Shown one piece after another: positions 38,916 to 48,489 of a stretch of DNA of 64,000 nucleotides. The stretch lies in NCBI GenBank assembly GCA_947304585.1, contig CAMZBI010000002.1:1-64000 (forward strand). The letters are read 5' to 3'. Under the pieces are notes generated by a model that had not been told where the DNA came from, searched no databases, and worked only from the letters and a program-made list of their open reading frames with translations. The DNA is from an uncultured Clostridia bacterium (lineage in GTDB: Bacteria > Bacillota > Clostridia > UBA1212). The position numbers and the translations under genes are program-made. Each line of letters opens with the position of its first letter. Within the stretch, counting starts at the first letter, position 1.

Positions 38916-40253
38916 ATGAAAAAGTTTCTCGACCGTTTTTTCGGAACAAAAGAAATTGACACGTCCCACATCGGCGTGCTGGACGGTATAAGAGCAATAT
39001 CAGTCATGATCGTCTGCGGGTTCCACTTCTGGCAGCAGTCCTGGCTCTGGAATCTCACAAAGAGCGACGCACTGCTCAATATCGGAGTGGAGGACGCAAG
39101 TTCAAACTGGATCCTTTCCACAGGCTACGTTTTTGTGGACATGATGATCCTTCTCACGGGTCTCTGCCTCTTCCTTCCGTATGCAAGAGCCATGCTGGAA
39201 AAGGACAGGCTCCCGAGTACCGGAAAGTTTTACCTTAAAAGGATCGCCCGGATATTTCCTTCCTATTATTTTTGCATACTGATCTTCGCGGTGTTCTTCG
39301 TCGGCGTCGCAAGTTACGGCGGCAACGTGTCTTCCTACGTCAAGGACCTGGTCTCTCATCTGACCTTTACCCAGATGTTCTCAAAAGAGACCTATCTTTA
39401 CACAAAATTCAACGGCGTCCTCTGGACGATGACCGTGGAGATGATCTTCTATATCATATTCCCGCTCTTCGCCTGGCTCTTCACCAAGGCGCCTCTTGTC
39501 ACGTATCTCGGCATGAACTCCGTGTCCCTGGTCTACTACATCACCGTGATCCGGGCAAACAGGGACGACATGTCCTACTACGTCAACCGTTTCCCAACCT
39601 TCATGTGTGTATTTGCCAATGGCATGATGGCCGCACTGCTCATAACAGCCCTTGCAAAGAACATGAAGCAGAACAAATATACGGGTCTGCTGTTTACGGG
39701 GACGGCAGTTTTTTCTTTATATATTTTAAGAATAGTGGTAAAATACGGCCTGAGTGTTTCAAAAAACGGGCAGTTCTGGCAGGTCCAGAACAGGTTTCTG
39801 CTCTCTCTCGTTTTTGTCGCATTCATCGTGGGGGCCACGTTCTCGTTTAACTGGTTCAGGGCGATCTTTTCGAACCCCGTTGCCAGGTTCCTGTCCACCC
39901 TGAGCTTCAACCTGTACATTTGGCACCAGGTCATTTCAATTAAACTCAAGGAGTGGCACATCCCTCCCTACGATAGCGAGTCGGGCATGCCCCAGATGGA
40001 CGCGGGACCCAAGTGGCAGTGGCTCTACACGATCCTCTGCTGGTGCATTTCGATCTTGTTTGCGGCGGCGGTCACTTACCTGATCGAAAAACCTGCCGCC
40101 AAACTGATCCTCGGCGGATTCAAGTTTAAAAAGAAGAAGAGGGCGGAGATACCTGCCCCGGCACCCATAACGGAGACAGAAGACAGTGCAGGCGGAGATG
40201 ATGAAGCCGCAGTCACTGAAGAAATATTTTTGGAAAACAAAACAGGAGATTGA
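38916..40253 (+). CDS. Acyltransferase 3 family membrane protein
   Basis: HIGVLDGIRAISVMIVCGFHFWQQSWL; multiple TM segments; FLSTLSFNLYIWHQ. Confidence 0.9.
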   Translation: MKKFLDRFFGTKEIDTSHIGVLDGIRAISVMIVCGFHFWQQSWLWNLTKSDALLNIGVEDASSNWILSTGYVFVDMMILLTGLCLFLPYARAMLEKDRLPSTGKFYLKRIARIFPSYYFCILIFAVFFVGVASYGGNVSSYVKDLVSHLTFTQMFSKETYLYTKFNGVLWTMTVEMIFYIIFPLFAWLFTKAPLVTYLGMNSVSLVYYITVIRANRDDMSYYVNRFPTFMCVFANGMMAALLITALAKNMKQNKYTGLLFTGTAVFSLYILRIVVKYGLSVSKNGQFWQVQNRFLLSLVFVAFIVGATFSFNWFRAIFSNPVARFLSTLSFNLYIWHQVISIKLKEWHIPPYDSESGMPQMDAGPKWQWLYTILCWCISILFAAAVTYLIEKPAAKLILGGFKFKKKKRAEIPAPAPITETEDSAGGDDEAAVTEEIFLENKTGD

Positions 40254-40255
40254 AT

Positions 40256-42037
40256 ATGAACAGCGACATGGAACTGATGCTCGGAAATGAAGCGGTTGCA
40301 AGAGGCGCATACGAGGCCGGCGTTATCACAGTGGCAAGTTACCCGGGCACGCCCAGCACCGAGATCACCGAGTGTATCTCAAAATATGACGCAGGCGAGG
40401 TCTATTGCGAATGGGCCCCCAACGAAAAAGTGGCCGCAGAGGTGGCCATCGGAAGTTCTTTTGCCGGCGCCAGGTCGATGTGCTGCATGAAGCACGTGGG
40501 ACTTAACGTGGCCGCAGATCCCCTTTACACCTGCTCCTATACGGGGGTAAATGCGGGACTGGTTTTTGTAGTTGCCGACGATCCGGGAATGTTCAGCTCC
40601 CAGAACGAGCAGGACACCAGATTCCACGCTCTCTCCGCCCACGTGCCGGTACTGGAGCCCTCGGACAGTGAGGAGTGCATTAGGTTTACCAAACTCGCCT
40701 TTGACATTAGTGAGGTCTTTGACACTCCTGTAATCCTGAGACTGACCACAAGGGTGGCCCACCAGAGAAGTCTTGTCAAAACCGGTCCCCGCAGCGTGCC
40801 GGTCAAACCCTATAAAAAGGACGTCTGGAAATACGCCATGATGCCCGCAATGGCCAAAAAACGCCACCTTGTTGTGGACGAAAGGCAGAAGAGGCTTGAA
40901 AACTGTGCCTGCGGTTTGGATGAACAGAACGTCACTATCCCCAACGTTATCGAATACGCCGAAAACAGTAAAGAAAAGGTGGGCATAATCACCTACGGCA
41001 TCTGCTATCAGTACAGCAAAGAGGTGTTCAAGGACGCGTCCTTCCTGAAGTTGGGGCTAACCTATCCTCTTTCGGAGAAACTCATCCGCGAGTTTGCAGC
41101 AAACGTCGGAAAACTCATTGTCGTGGAGGAACTGGAGCCCTTCATTGAGAACTATATCAAAACTCTCGGCATTGAAGTCACGGGAAAGGCTCTTTTCACC
41201 AATCAGGGCGAGCTTGGTACCGCTGCTGTCAGAAAAGCATATTACGGCAAGGATCCGGACTGCGAAAAGCTTGGCGAAGCGGTGGCCATTCCCCCGAGAC
41301 CTCCCGTTTTCTGCGCCGGCTGTCCTCACAGAGCGGTGTTCTACGTTCTTTCAAAAATGGGTCTTAGAGTCTGCGGAGATATCGGATGCTATTCCATGGG
41401 AGCCCAGGCCCCTTACGCGGCCATTGACGCAGTAATCTGCATGGGAGCCTCTGTAAGCATGGCCCACGGAATGACCAAGGCGATGGCCCAGTGCGGGGAA
41501 CTTGACAGGCAGAAGACGGTGGCGGTTATCGGAGACTCCACGTTCATCCACTCCGGCATAACTTCACTGATAGACGTTGCCTATAACAAGGGAATTTCCA
41601 CCACCATCATCCTCGACAACTCCATCACGGGCATGACGGGACATCAGCAGAACCCGGCAATGGGCTTCACCATCAGAAACGAGCAGACCGTTGCCACGGA
41701 CCTTGTGAAACTTGCCAATGCCATTGGCATCACAGACGTGACCGTTGTTGATCCCTTCGACATGAAGGCCTTCAGAGAAGCGGTGAAGGGCGCCACGGAA
41801 AGGGACAACCCCAGCGTTATCATTGCCCAGAGGCCCTGCGCGCTCCTCAAGTACGTGAAGTACGGAGGCCCCGCCCATATCGATACCGAAAAATGCATCA
41901 GATGCGGATCCTGCATGAGACTGGGATGCCCGGCCATCAACAAAAAAGAAGACGGCAGCATTGTTATCGATCCTTCCCAGTGCGTGGGATGCGGCCTTTG
42001 CTTTGGCCTCTGCCCCAAGTCCGCCATTTCCAAATGA
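40256..42037 (+). CDS. iorA: Indolepyruvate ferredoxin oxidoreductase, alpha subunit
   Basis: LMLGNEAVARGAYEAGVITVASYPGTPSTEI; GDIGCYSMG; C-terminal ferredoxin motifs CIRCGSCMRLGCP, CVGCGLCFGLCP. Confidence 0.95.
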   Translation: MNSDMELMLGNEAVARGAYEAGVITVASYPGTPSTEITECISKYDAGEVYCEWAPNEKVAAEVAIGSSFAGARSMCCMKHVGLNVAADPLYTCSYTGVNAGLVFVVADDPGMFSSQNEQDTRFHALSAHVPVLEPSDSEECIRFTKLAFDISEVFDTPVILRLTTRVAHQRSLVKTGPRSVPVKPYKKDVWKYAMMPAMAKKRHLVVDERQKRLENCACGLDEQNVTIPNVIEYAENSKEKVGIITYGICYQYSKEVFKDASFLKLGLTYPLSEKLIREFAANVGKLIVVEELEPFIENYIKTLGIEVTGKALFTNQGELGTAAVRKAYYGKDPDCEKLGEAVAIPPRPPVFCAGCPHRAVFYVLSKMGLRVCGDIGCYSMGAQAPYAAIDAVICMGASVSMAHGMTKAMAQCGELDRQKTVAVIGDSTFIHSGITSLIDVAYNKGISTTIILDNSITGMTGHQQNPAMGFTIRNEQTVATDLVKLANAIGITDVTVVDPFDMKAFREAVKGATERDNPSVIIAQRPCALLKYVKYGGPAHIDTEKCIRCGSCMRLGCPAINKKEDGSIVIDPSQCVGCGLCFGLCPKSAISK

Positions 42038-42064
42038 CCTGATTATCAGAAGAGGTGAACTGTT

Positions 42065-42646
42065 ATGAAAAGCGACAACTTAAATATATTGATAGTAGGT
42101 GTGGGCGGACAGGGAACGCTCCTGGCGTCAAAATTCCTCGGCGCAGTGGCCGGAATGGCGGGCAGAGACGTTAAAGTTTCGGAAGTCCACGGTATGTCCC
42201 AAAGAGGCGGCAGCGTTATAACCTGTGTTAAAATAGGTGAAAAAGTGTATTCTCCCGTGATAGACCTCGGCGAGGCGGACGTCATGCTGTCCTTTGAACA
42301 GCTGGAGGCCGCAAGGTGGATAGGCTATCTGAAAAAGGGCGGCAAGGTGATAACTTCTACTCAGAAGATAGAGCCCATGAGTGTGGTCCTTGGCCAGGCA
42401 GTATATCCCGCCAATGTGATCGAGGGTCTTGAAAAATCCGGCGCGGACGTGACCGCATTTGACGCCTTTTCCGTTGCAGAGGAGTGCGGTTCGGGTAAAG
42501 CCGTCAATATAGTGCTCTGCGGAGTGCTGTCAAAACTCGTGGAAGATATTCCCGAAGAGATATGGAGAGAAGCGTTAAAGAAAACAGTTCCCGCCAAGTT
42601 GCTTGATATAAATATGAAGGCCTTCGAGGCCGGCAGGAACCGCTGA
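42065..42646 (+). CDS. iorB: Indolepyruvate oxidoreductase, beta subunit
   Basis: NILIVGVGGQGTLLASKFLG...VKVSEVHGMSQRGGSVITCVKIG. Confidence 0.93.
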   Translation: MKSDNLNILIVGVGGQGTLLASKFLGAVAGMAGRDVKVSEVHGMSQRGGSVITCVKIGEKVYSPVIDLGEADVMLSFEQLEAARWIGYLKKGGKVITSTQKIEPMSVVLGQAVYPANVIEGLEKSGADVTAFDAFSVAEECGSGKAVNIVLCGVLSKLVEDIPEEIWREALKKTVPAKLLDINMKAFEAGRNR

Positions 42647-42671
42647 ATTATTTTGAAAAGAAGGTGATTTT

Positions 42672-43973
42672 GTGAAATTCTACGACAAGACCCATGAATG
42701 CATGGAGAGACCGGAGCTTCTGAAGCTTCAGTCGGAGAGGCTGGTGGCCCTTGTAAAAAAGGTTTACGACAACGTACCGGCTTACAGAAAGAAGATGGAC
42801 GAGGCAGGCGTTGCCCCGGAGGACATTAAAGGCGTGGAGGATATCACAAAACTGCCTTTTACCCTGAAGTCTGACCTCAGAGACAACTATCCCTTCGGAC
42901 TGTTTGCGGTTCCAATGGAGAAAATAAACCGAATTCACGCATCCTCGGGAACCACCGGAAAACAGACTGTGGTAGGATATACCAAAGGCGATCTTGACGT
43001 CTGGTCGGACTGCATATCAAGAGGCTTTGTAAGCTGCGGCATAGAGCCCGGTTATATGGTACATGTTGCATATGGATACGGCCTTTTCACCGGAGGTCTC
43101 GGAGTTCACGACGGCGCGACAAAGCTTGGCTGCTCTGTGGTTCCCGCATCCTCGGGAAACACCGCAAGGCAGGTGACTCTGATCGAGGATTTCAAGCCCG
43201 ACGCGATCTGCTGCACGCCTTCATATGCGCTTTTCCTTGCCGAGGAGCTCCGAAAGAAAGGTCATAAGCCCGACGATATCTCCCTTAAAGTAGGAGTTTT
43301 TGGTGCGGAACCCTGGAGCGAGGCCATGCGTCAGGAGCTGGAGGCGAATCTTGGCATCAAAGCCTGCGACATATACGGACTTTCAGAGATAATGGGCCCC
43401 GGCGTGGCCTGCGAGTGCGAGGAGAGAAAGGGCATGCACCTTCAGGAGGACCACTTCCTGGTGGAAGTCATCGACCCGAACACGGGAGAGCACGTAAAAG
43501 AGGGCGAAAGCGGTGAACTTGTATTCACAACTCTGACCAAGGAGGGATTCCCGCTGATCAGATACAGGACCAGGGATATCTCAAGGGTCATTTACGACAA
43601 ATGCGCCTGCGGAAGGACCACCGCAAGGATACTCAAGCCTCAGGGCAGATCAGACGACATGCTCATTATAAGAGGCGTCAACGTTTTCCCGTCTCAGGTA
43701 GAGACAGTTCTCATGGAATTCAGCGAGACTTCGCCGTATTATATGATTTACGTCGACAGACAGAACAACCACGACACCATGGAAGTCAAGGTGGAGATGA
43801 ACGAGGCCTTCTTCAGCGACAAGATCTCGGACATCAACGGTCTTGAAGCAAGGATGAAAGCCCGGCTCAACAGCCTGATAGGGCTTTCCATTGGCGTCAC
43901 TCTGGTGGAACCGGGATCCCTTCCCAGATTTGAAGGGAAATCCAAACACGTTGTCGACAGCAGGAAGATATAA
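42672..43973 (+). CDS. paaK: Phenylacetate-CoA ligase family
   Basis: IHASSGTTGKQTVVGYTKGDL; YGLSEIMGPGVACEC; PLIRYRTRDISRVI. Confidence 0.93.
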   Translation: MKFYDKTHECMERPELLKLQSERLVALVKKVYDNVPAYRKKMDEAGVAPEDIKGVEDITKLPFTLKSDLRDNYPFGLFAVPMEKINRIHASSGTTGKQTVVGYTKGDLDVWSDCISRGFVSCGIEPGYMVHVAYGYGLFTGGLGVHDGATKLGCSVVPASSGNTARQVTLIEDFKPDAICCTPSYALFLAEELRKKGHKPDDISLKVGVFGAEPWSEAMRQELEANLGIKACDIYGLSEIMGPGVACECEERKGMHLQEDHFLVEVIDPNTGEHVKEGESGELVFTTLTKEGFPLIRYRTRDISRVIYDKCACGRTTARILKPQGRSDDMLIIRGVNVFPSQVETVLMEFSETSPYYMIYVDRQNNHDTMEVKVEMNEAFFSDKISDINGLEARMKARLNSLIGLSIGVTLVEPGSLPRFEGKSKHVVDSRKI

Positions 43974-43988
43974 AAGGAGGTTACCGTT

Positions 43989-44423
43989 ATGGCAGGCATC
44001 AGACAGATCTCGGTTTTTTTGTCAAATCAGGCGGGCAGACTTGCGGAAGTGACCAAAACTCTTGCCGAAAACGATATTGACATCATTGCACTATCCATTG
44101 CGGATACAGCCCAGTACGGCGCCCTCCGCATCATCACAGACGACAACGACAAGGCCATCCGTGTGCTGAAGGAAAAAAGCTTTGTCACAAAGATCAACCA
44201 CGTGCTCGGAATTGAGATACCCAACGAGCCCGGCGCTCTCTCAAAGGTGCTTCTCGCCTTTGACGAAAAAGGCATTTCCGTTGAGTATATTTACGCATTT
44301 GTAGGTAAATCAGGCATCAACGCGAGGGTCATCATCCGGGTCAACGACAACGACCGGGGCACGGAGGTCCTCCGGTCCATCGGCATCCCGCTGATCACAG
44401 AAGACGAAATACTGAAAAAGTAA
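43989..44423 (+). CDS. Tandem ACT-domain protein
   Basis: ISVFLSNQAGRLAEVTKTLAENDIDIIALSIADTAQYGALRIITDD; second ACT repeat GIEIPNEPGALSKVLLAFDEKGISVEYIYAF. Confidence 0.9.
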   Translation: MAGIRQISVFLSNQAGRLAEVTKTLAENDIDIIALSIADTAQYGALRIITDDNDKAIRVLKEKSFVTKINHVLGIEIPNEPGALSKVLLAFDEKGISVEYIYAFVGKSGINARVIIRVNDNDRGTEVLRSIGIPLITEDEILKK

Positions 44424-44441
44424 GCTAAAACAGAGGTACAG

Positions 44442-45518
44442 ATGAAAAAAATCGTTTTGACAGGCGGCGGTACCGCAGGTCACGTTATGCCCAATATTGC
44501 GCTTCTCAACTACCTTGGGGATTTCGAGGTGCACTACATCGGTTCCCTGAACGGAATGGAGAAGACTATATGCGCTTCCCATCCCGAAGTAACATATCAC
44601 GGGATCCACACCGGGAAACTGAGAAGATACCTTTCCATCGAGAACATCAAGGACTATTTCCGGTTCAGAAAGGGCATCTTTGAGGCGAGAAAGCTTCTCA
44701 AACAGCTGAAGCCTGATATCATTTTTTCCAAAGGCGGCTACGTGGCAGTTCCGGTTGCCATTGCGGCAAGAGGGCTCAAGATACCCCTTATAACCCACGA
44801 GTCCGACATAACCCCGGGCCTTGCCAATAAGATCATAACCAACGTGGCCTGCACCGTTCTCACGACATTCCCGGAGACGGTTCCTCTCATCAAAGGCGGC
44901 AAGGGTAAGTATTCCGGACCGCCCATTAGACCTGAACTTTTTAAGGGAGACAGGGAGAAAGGTCTTGCATTTGCAGGCTTTAAGGGTGACAAACCCGTTA
45001 TGCTGGTCATGGGGGGAAGCAAAGGCTCCAGAAGAATCAACACAGCTCTTTACGGAGTACTTGAGGACCTTTGCAAAAGGTTCGACGTGATCCATATTTG
45101 CGGCGACCGCAACGTGGTGGAAAACGGTGAATTTCCCGCCAATTACCGCCAATACCCCTTCATCGGGGAAGAACTTCCTGACGTGCTTGCAGCCACTGAT
45201 TACATCATCACAAGAGGCGGCTCCAATTCCATCCACGAATTTGCGGCTCTTCAGAAACCGATGATCATAATCCCTCTTTCAAGAGCCGCCAGCAGGGGAG
45301 ATCAGATACTGAATGCGGATTCCTTTGTGGAAAGGGGCATGGCGATAAAACTTGAAGAGGAGGAACTGTCCTCCGAAAACCTGCTCAAGGCGGTGGACAA
45401 ACTGGTGGACTCCGGGGACAGTATGAGAGAGGCCCTTGCAGCCCAGAATTTCGGCAAGGGCGTGGAAACGATATACAATGAGATAATTGCCGAACTTGAC
45501 AGGCGCAGCCTGAAATAA
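44442..45518 (+). CDS. murG: UDP-N-acetylglucosamine-N-acetylmuramyl-(pentapeptide) pyrophosphoryl-undecaprenol GlcNAc transferase
   Basis: MKKIVLTGGGTAGHVMPNIAL; IIFSKGGYVAVPVAIAA; GGSKGSRRIN; TRGGSNSIHEFAALQKPMIIIPLS. Confidence 0.92.
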   Translation: MKKIVLTGGGTAGHVMPNIALLNYLGDFEVHYIGSLNGMEKTICASHPEVTYHGIHTGKLRRYLSIENIKDYFRFRKGIFEARKLLKQLKPDIIFSKGGYVAVPVAIAARGLKIPLITHESDITPGLANKIITNVACTVLTTFPETVPLIKGGKGKYSGPPIRPELFKGDREKGLAFAGFKGDKPVMLVMGGSKGSRRINTALYGVLEDLCKRFDVIHICGDRNVVENGEFPANYRQYPFIGEELPDVLAATDYIITRGGSNSIHEFAALQKPMIIIPLSRAASRGDQILNADSFVERGMAIKLEEEELSSENLLKAVDKLVDSGDSMREALAAQNFGKGVETIYNEIIAELDRRSLK

Positions 45519-45582
45519 GGCTTTGACAGATTATTGTGAACAAGAAGTCTGAAGGGCACTGAAGTGCCGGAAGGAGAATAAA

Positions 45583-45951
45583 ATGGCTAAATTTGACAAC
45601 GACGAACTGAATGAGCTCGAGGGCCTTGACGGCGAGTTTTTGGATGACGGTTTTGAAGATGATTTTGACGGACCAACCCAGATAACAATGTATGACGACG
45701 AGGGCGGTTCTGTCGAATGCGATCTTCTGGGTTTTGTCGACTATGAAGGAGAGCGATATGCATTTGTTGCACCCGTCGATGACGATTCTTCGGCATATGC
45801 GTTTCACCTGAAGCGGGACCCCGATGATCCGGAGGCCGCGATCCTGGATCCACTTGATGACGACGACCTGGCAGTTGTTCTGTATGAAAAGTTCAAACTT
45901 GAAAATGCAGACATATTTGATTTCGACGACGAAGAAGACGGCGAAGACTGA
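45583..45951 (+). CDS. DUF1292-domain acidic protein
   Basis: ITMYDDEGGSVECDLLGFVDYEGERYAFVAPVDD. Confidence 0.82.
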   Translation: MAKFDNDELNELEGLDGEFLDDGFEDDFDGPTQITMYDDEGGSVECDLLGFVDYEGERYAFVAPVDDDSSAYAFHLKRDPDDPEAAILDPLDDDDLAVVLYEKFKLENADIFDFDDEEDGED

Positions 45952-45971
45952 AATTTAAAAGGACATCCGCT

Positions 45972-46565
45972 TTGAACCCCTCTGATTACAGCTATAAGAT
46001 CGTCAGGTCCCACAGAAAGACCGTAAGTTTGACGGTTGACAAAACCGGACAGATCATCGTAAAAGCTCCCTACGGCGTTCCTGAGGAGTTTATTGACGGT
46101 TTTGTAAGACGCAATACCGCTTTTATAGATAAAAACAGAGGGAAGAGGCAGGCCGTTGAAAATGCCGCGGAGAACATTGGCGCCTATACTGCACAGGATA
46201 TAGATCGGATGAAAGAAAAGGCGAAGAACGTATTCCCGGGGGCTGTGAAGTATTACGCAGGACTTGTGGGAAGACCCTTCGGCCGGATCACAGTTAGAAG
46301 ACAGACCACCAGGTGGGGCAGCTGCTCGGGAAAAGGGAATATAAGTCTCAACATACTCCTTTGCGACTGCCCGGAACAGGTGATGCTTTCGGTGATCGCC
46401 CATGAGGCCTGTCATCTGAAATACAAAAACCACGGAGACGGCTTCTACAGTGAGCTTTACAGGATATTCCCCGACTACGACAGGTGCCGGAAATGGCTGA
46501 ACGACAACGGCAGCGTCCTTCAGAAGCGTTACGACATGTATCTGGCAAACAGGCGCGGGTCCTGA
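45972..46565 (+). CDS. YgjP-like (DUF45) metallopeptidase
   Basis: RRQTTRWGSCSGKGNISLNILL...VIAHEACHLKYKNHGDGFYSEL. Confidence 0.92.
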   Translation: MNPSDYSYKIVRSHRKTVSLTVDKTGQIIVKAPYGVPEEFIDGFVRRNTAFIDKNRGKRQAVENAAENIGAYTAQDIDRMKEKAKNVFPGAVKYYAGLVGRPFGRITVRRQTTRWGSCSGKGNISLNILLCDCPEQVMLSVIAHEACHLKYKNHGDGFYSELYRIFPDYDRCRKWLNDNGSVLQKRYDMYLANRRGS

Positions 46566-46632
46566 GCCGGGATAATAATTGTGCCCAAGACCTGCCGGAA
46601 TCAAAACAATTGTTTAAGAATAACGGATCAAA

Positions 46633-47742
46633 TTGGAAAATCTTCACCCCCGGAAAATCAAATATCTTCACATATGGAACGGCTCCAACTACGCAACCAT
46701 CAACAACTTCACGATCCTTGTGAACAAAAACTTTGATCCCAAGGAGCATTTTTTCGTTGTCAGGGACACAAGAGAAAATCCGAAGCAGGAAATATCAAAA
46801 TTTCCCAACGTGGCCTGGCTTCCCTATGCGGAAGGCATAGAGTATTCGGTGTTCCTGTCCTATCTTGAGTCTGCGGAACACATTTTCTGGCACACTGCGG
46901 GCTGGAATTTCAGAACCCTTTTCAGAGTTATGCTCCACCCAAGCATAATGAAAAGGTCTTTCTGGGTGGAGTGGGGCGCAGATCTCTACAATTGGCGAAG
47001 AGAGGAAAAGGGACTGAGGCATTCCATTGTGAACAAGATCAACGAGACCTGGAGAAAAAAAGTCCGGGCTGCGGTCATGATATTTCCTGCGGACGAAGAA
47101 GTGTTCGTGAGGCAGTTTGGCGAGAATATCCCCGTTCTCCATGCGGGCTACGTGGCTTTTCCCTGCGAAAAGACTGAAAAACTGAGACCTTTGGATAAAA
47201 AAGAGGGCCCGCTGAACATACTTGTAGGCCATTCTGCTACGCCCAACTGCAACCACATCAGGATGCTGGAAAAGCTTGCCGCATACCGGGACGAGGATAT
47301 GATCATCCATATACCTCTGTCCTACGGCGACGCAAAATACGCGAAAACTGTTGAAGAGAGGGCAAAGGAACTGTTCCCTGAAGAGAAGATTAACGTTATA
47401 AAGGATGCGATGAAGCTCCCTGAGTACATCAGTTTTCTGTGGGGAATGGACGTTGCGGTTTTTGACGTATACAGGCAGATCGCCCTTGGCAATATCGAAC
47501 AGCTCCTTTATATGCGGAAAAAGGTCTTTCTGCCTCAAAACAGCATTCTCGGAAGATACTATTCGGAAAACGACACTGAGTTTTTCGACACAGGGCTTGT
47601 GGGCGAGATCGGCTTCTCCGAATTTGCGGAGAACAAGACGGGAAAAGAGCCCCCGGAGTGCGTGGTGAGGCACCTTTCCGAAAAATCGGTCCTTGCCCAG
47701 TGGAAAGTTGTTTTTGCCGCGGCAGAAGCCATAAAAAAGTGA
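46633..47742 (+). CDS. WecF-like 4-acetamido-4,6-dideoxygalactose/fucosyl transferase (Glyco_transf_56 type)
   Basis: HIFWHTAGWNFRTLF...FWVEWGADLYNW...LNILVGHSATPNCNHIRMLEKL; TTG start uncertain. Confidence 0.75.
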   Translation: MENLHPRKIKYLHIWNGSNYATINNFTILVNKNFDPKEHFFVVRDTRENPKQEISKFPNVAWLPYAEGIEYSVFLSYLESAEHIFWHTAGWNFRTLFRVMLHPSIMKRSFWVEWGADLYNWRREEKGLRHSIVNKINETWRKKVRAAVMIFPADEEVFVRQFGENIPVLHAGYVAFPCEKTEKLRPLDKKEGPLNILVGHSATPNCNHIRMLEKLAAYRDEDMIIHIPLSYGDAKYAKTVEERAKELFPEEKINVIKDAMKLPEYISFLWGMDVAVFDVYRQIALGNIEQLLYMRKKVFLPQNSILGRYYSENDTEFFDTGLVGEIGFSEFAENKTGKEPPECVVRHLSEKSVLAQWKVVFAAAEAIKK

Positions 47743-47752
47743 GGGAAAAACA

Positions 47753-48235
47753 TTGGCGATAAACATAGTGCTGGTGGAACCGGAAATACCCGCCAATACC
47801 GGAAACATAGCCAGAACCTGCGGGAGCGTGGGCGGAAAGCTCCACCTTGTAAAGCCTTTGGGGTTTTCAATTGACGACAAACACGTGAAAAGGGCGGGAC
47901 TTGATTACTGGAAGTTTGTGGACATAACGGTCCACGACAGCCTTGCGGATTTCCTCGCTTACAAAGAGTCCCAATACCCGGATTCGGCAATGTATTTCTT
48001 CTCTAAAAAAGCATCAAAGCGCCATACTGACGTGGTGTACCGGGATGGGGATTTTCTGCTCTTCGGGAAAGAGACTGAGGGTCTTCCCGAATCTCTGATC
48101 TTCGGCGATCCCGATAAAGCGGTGAGGATCCCCATGAGAGACGACCCCAATTTCAGGTCTCTCAACCTGTCGAATTCCGTTGCCGTTGTGGTTTACGAGG
48201 CGATGAGGCAGATGGATTTTCCCGGCATGCGTTGA
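47753..48235 (+). CDS. trmL: tRNA (cytidine(34)-2'-O)-methyltransferase
   Basis: INIVLVEPEIPANTGNIARTCGSVGGKLHLVKPLGFSIDDKHVKRAGLDYW. Confidence 0.95.
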   Translation: MAINIVLVEPEIPANTGNIARTCGSVGGKLHLVKPLGFSIDDKHVKRAGLDYWKFVDITVHDSLADFLAYKESQYPDSAMYFFSKKASKRHTDVVYRDGDFLLFGKETEGLPESLIFGDPDKAVRIPMRDDPNFRSLNLSNSVAVVVYEAMRQMDFPGMR

Positions 48236-48431
48236 TACCTTTTGTCTTTTTTTCGAAAAATAGCGCTTTATTCAACCTGATCCAAAAAAAAGAATTGATT
48301 TGTACCGGTAAAGGTGGTAATATCTCACGGAATCGTTGATTTTTAAGTCAACACAAACTGAGTATTTACGTTGCTAAAACGGCAAGACATCGGGGCTTTA
48401 AGCCTGTTTTGCTCAAATATACTTAAGGAAG

Positions 48432-48465
48432 ACCGCAGGAAACTGACAGGCGTCATCTCCGCGGT
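48432..48465 (+). other. Nested hairpin in 5' leader of the double-OB SSB-like gene
   Basis: ACCGC-aggaaac-TGAC-aggc-GTCA-tctcc-GCGGT. Confidence 0.4.
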
Positions 48466-48489
48466 GCAACACACGAGAGGAACTTTAAT

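Noticed and set aside
44310-45236. 308-aa antisense ORF opposite murG
   Set aside because: murG motifs are unambiguous on the sense strand.
46795-47880. 361-aa antisense ORF opposite the WecF-like transferase
   Set aside because: Sense strand has glycosyltransferase motifs; the antisense frame also overlaps trmL.
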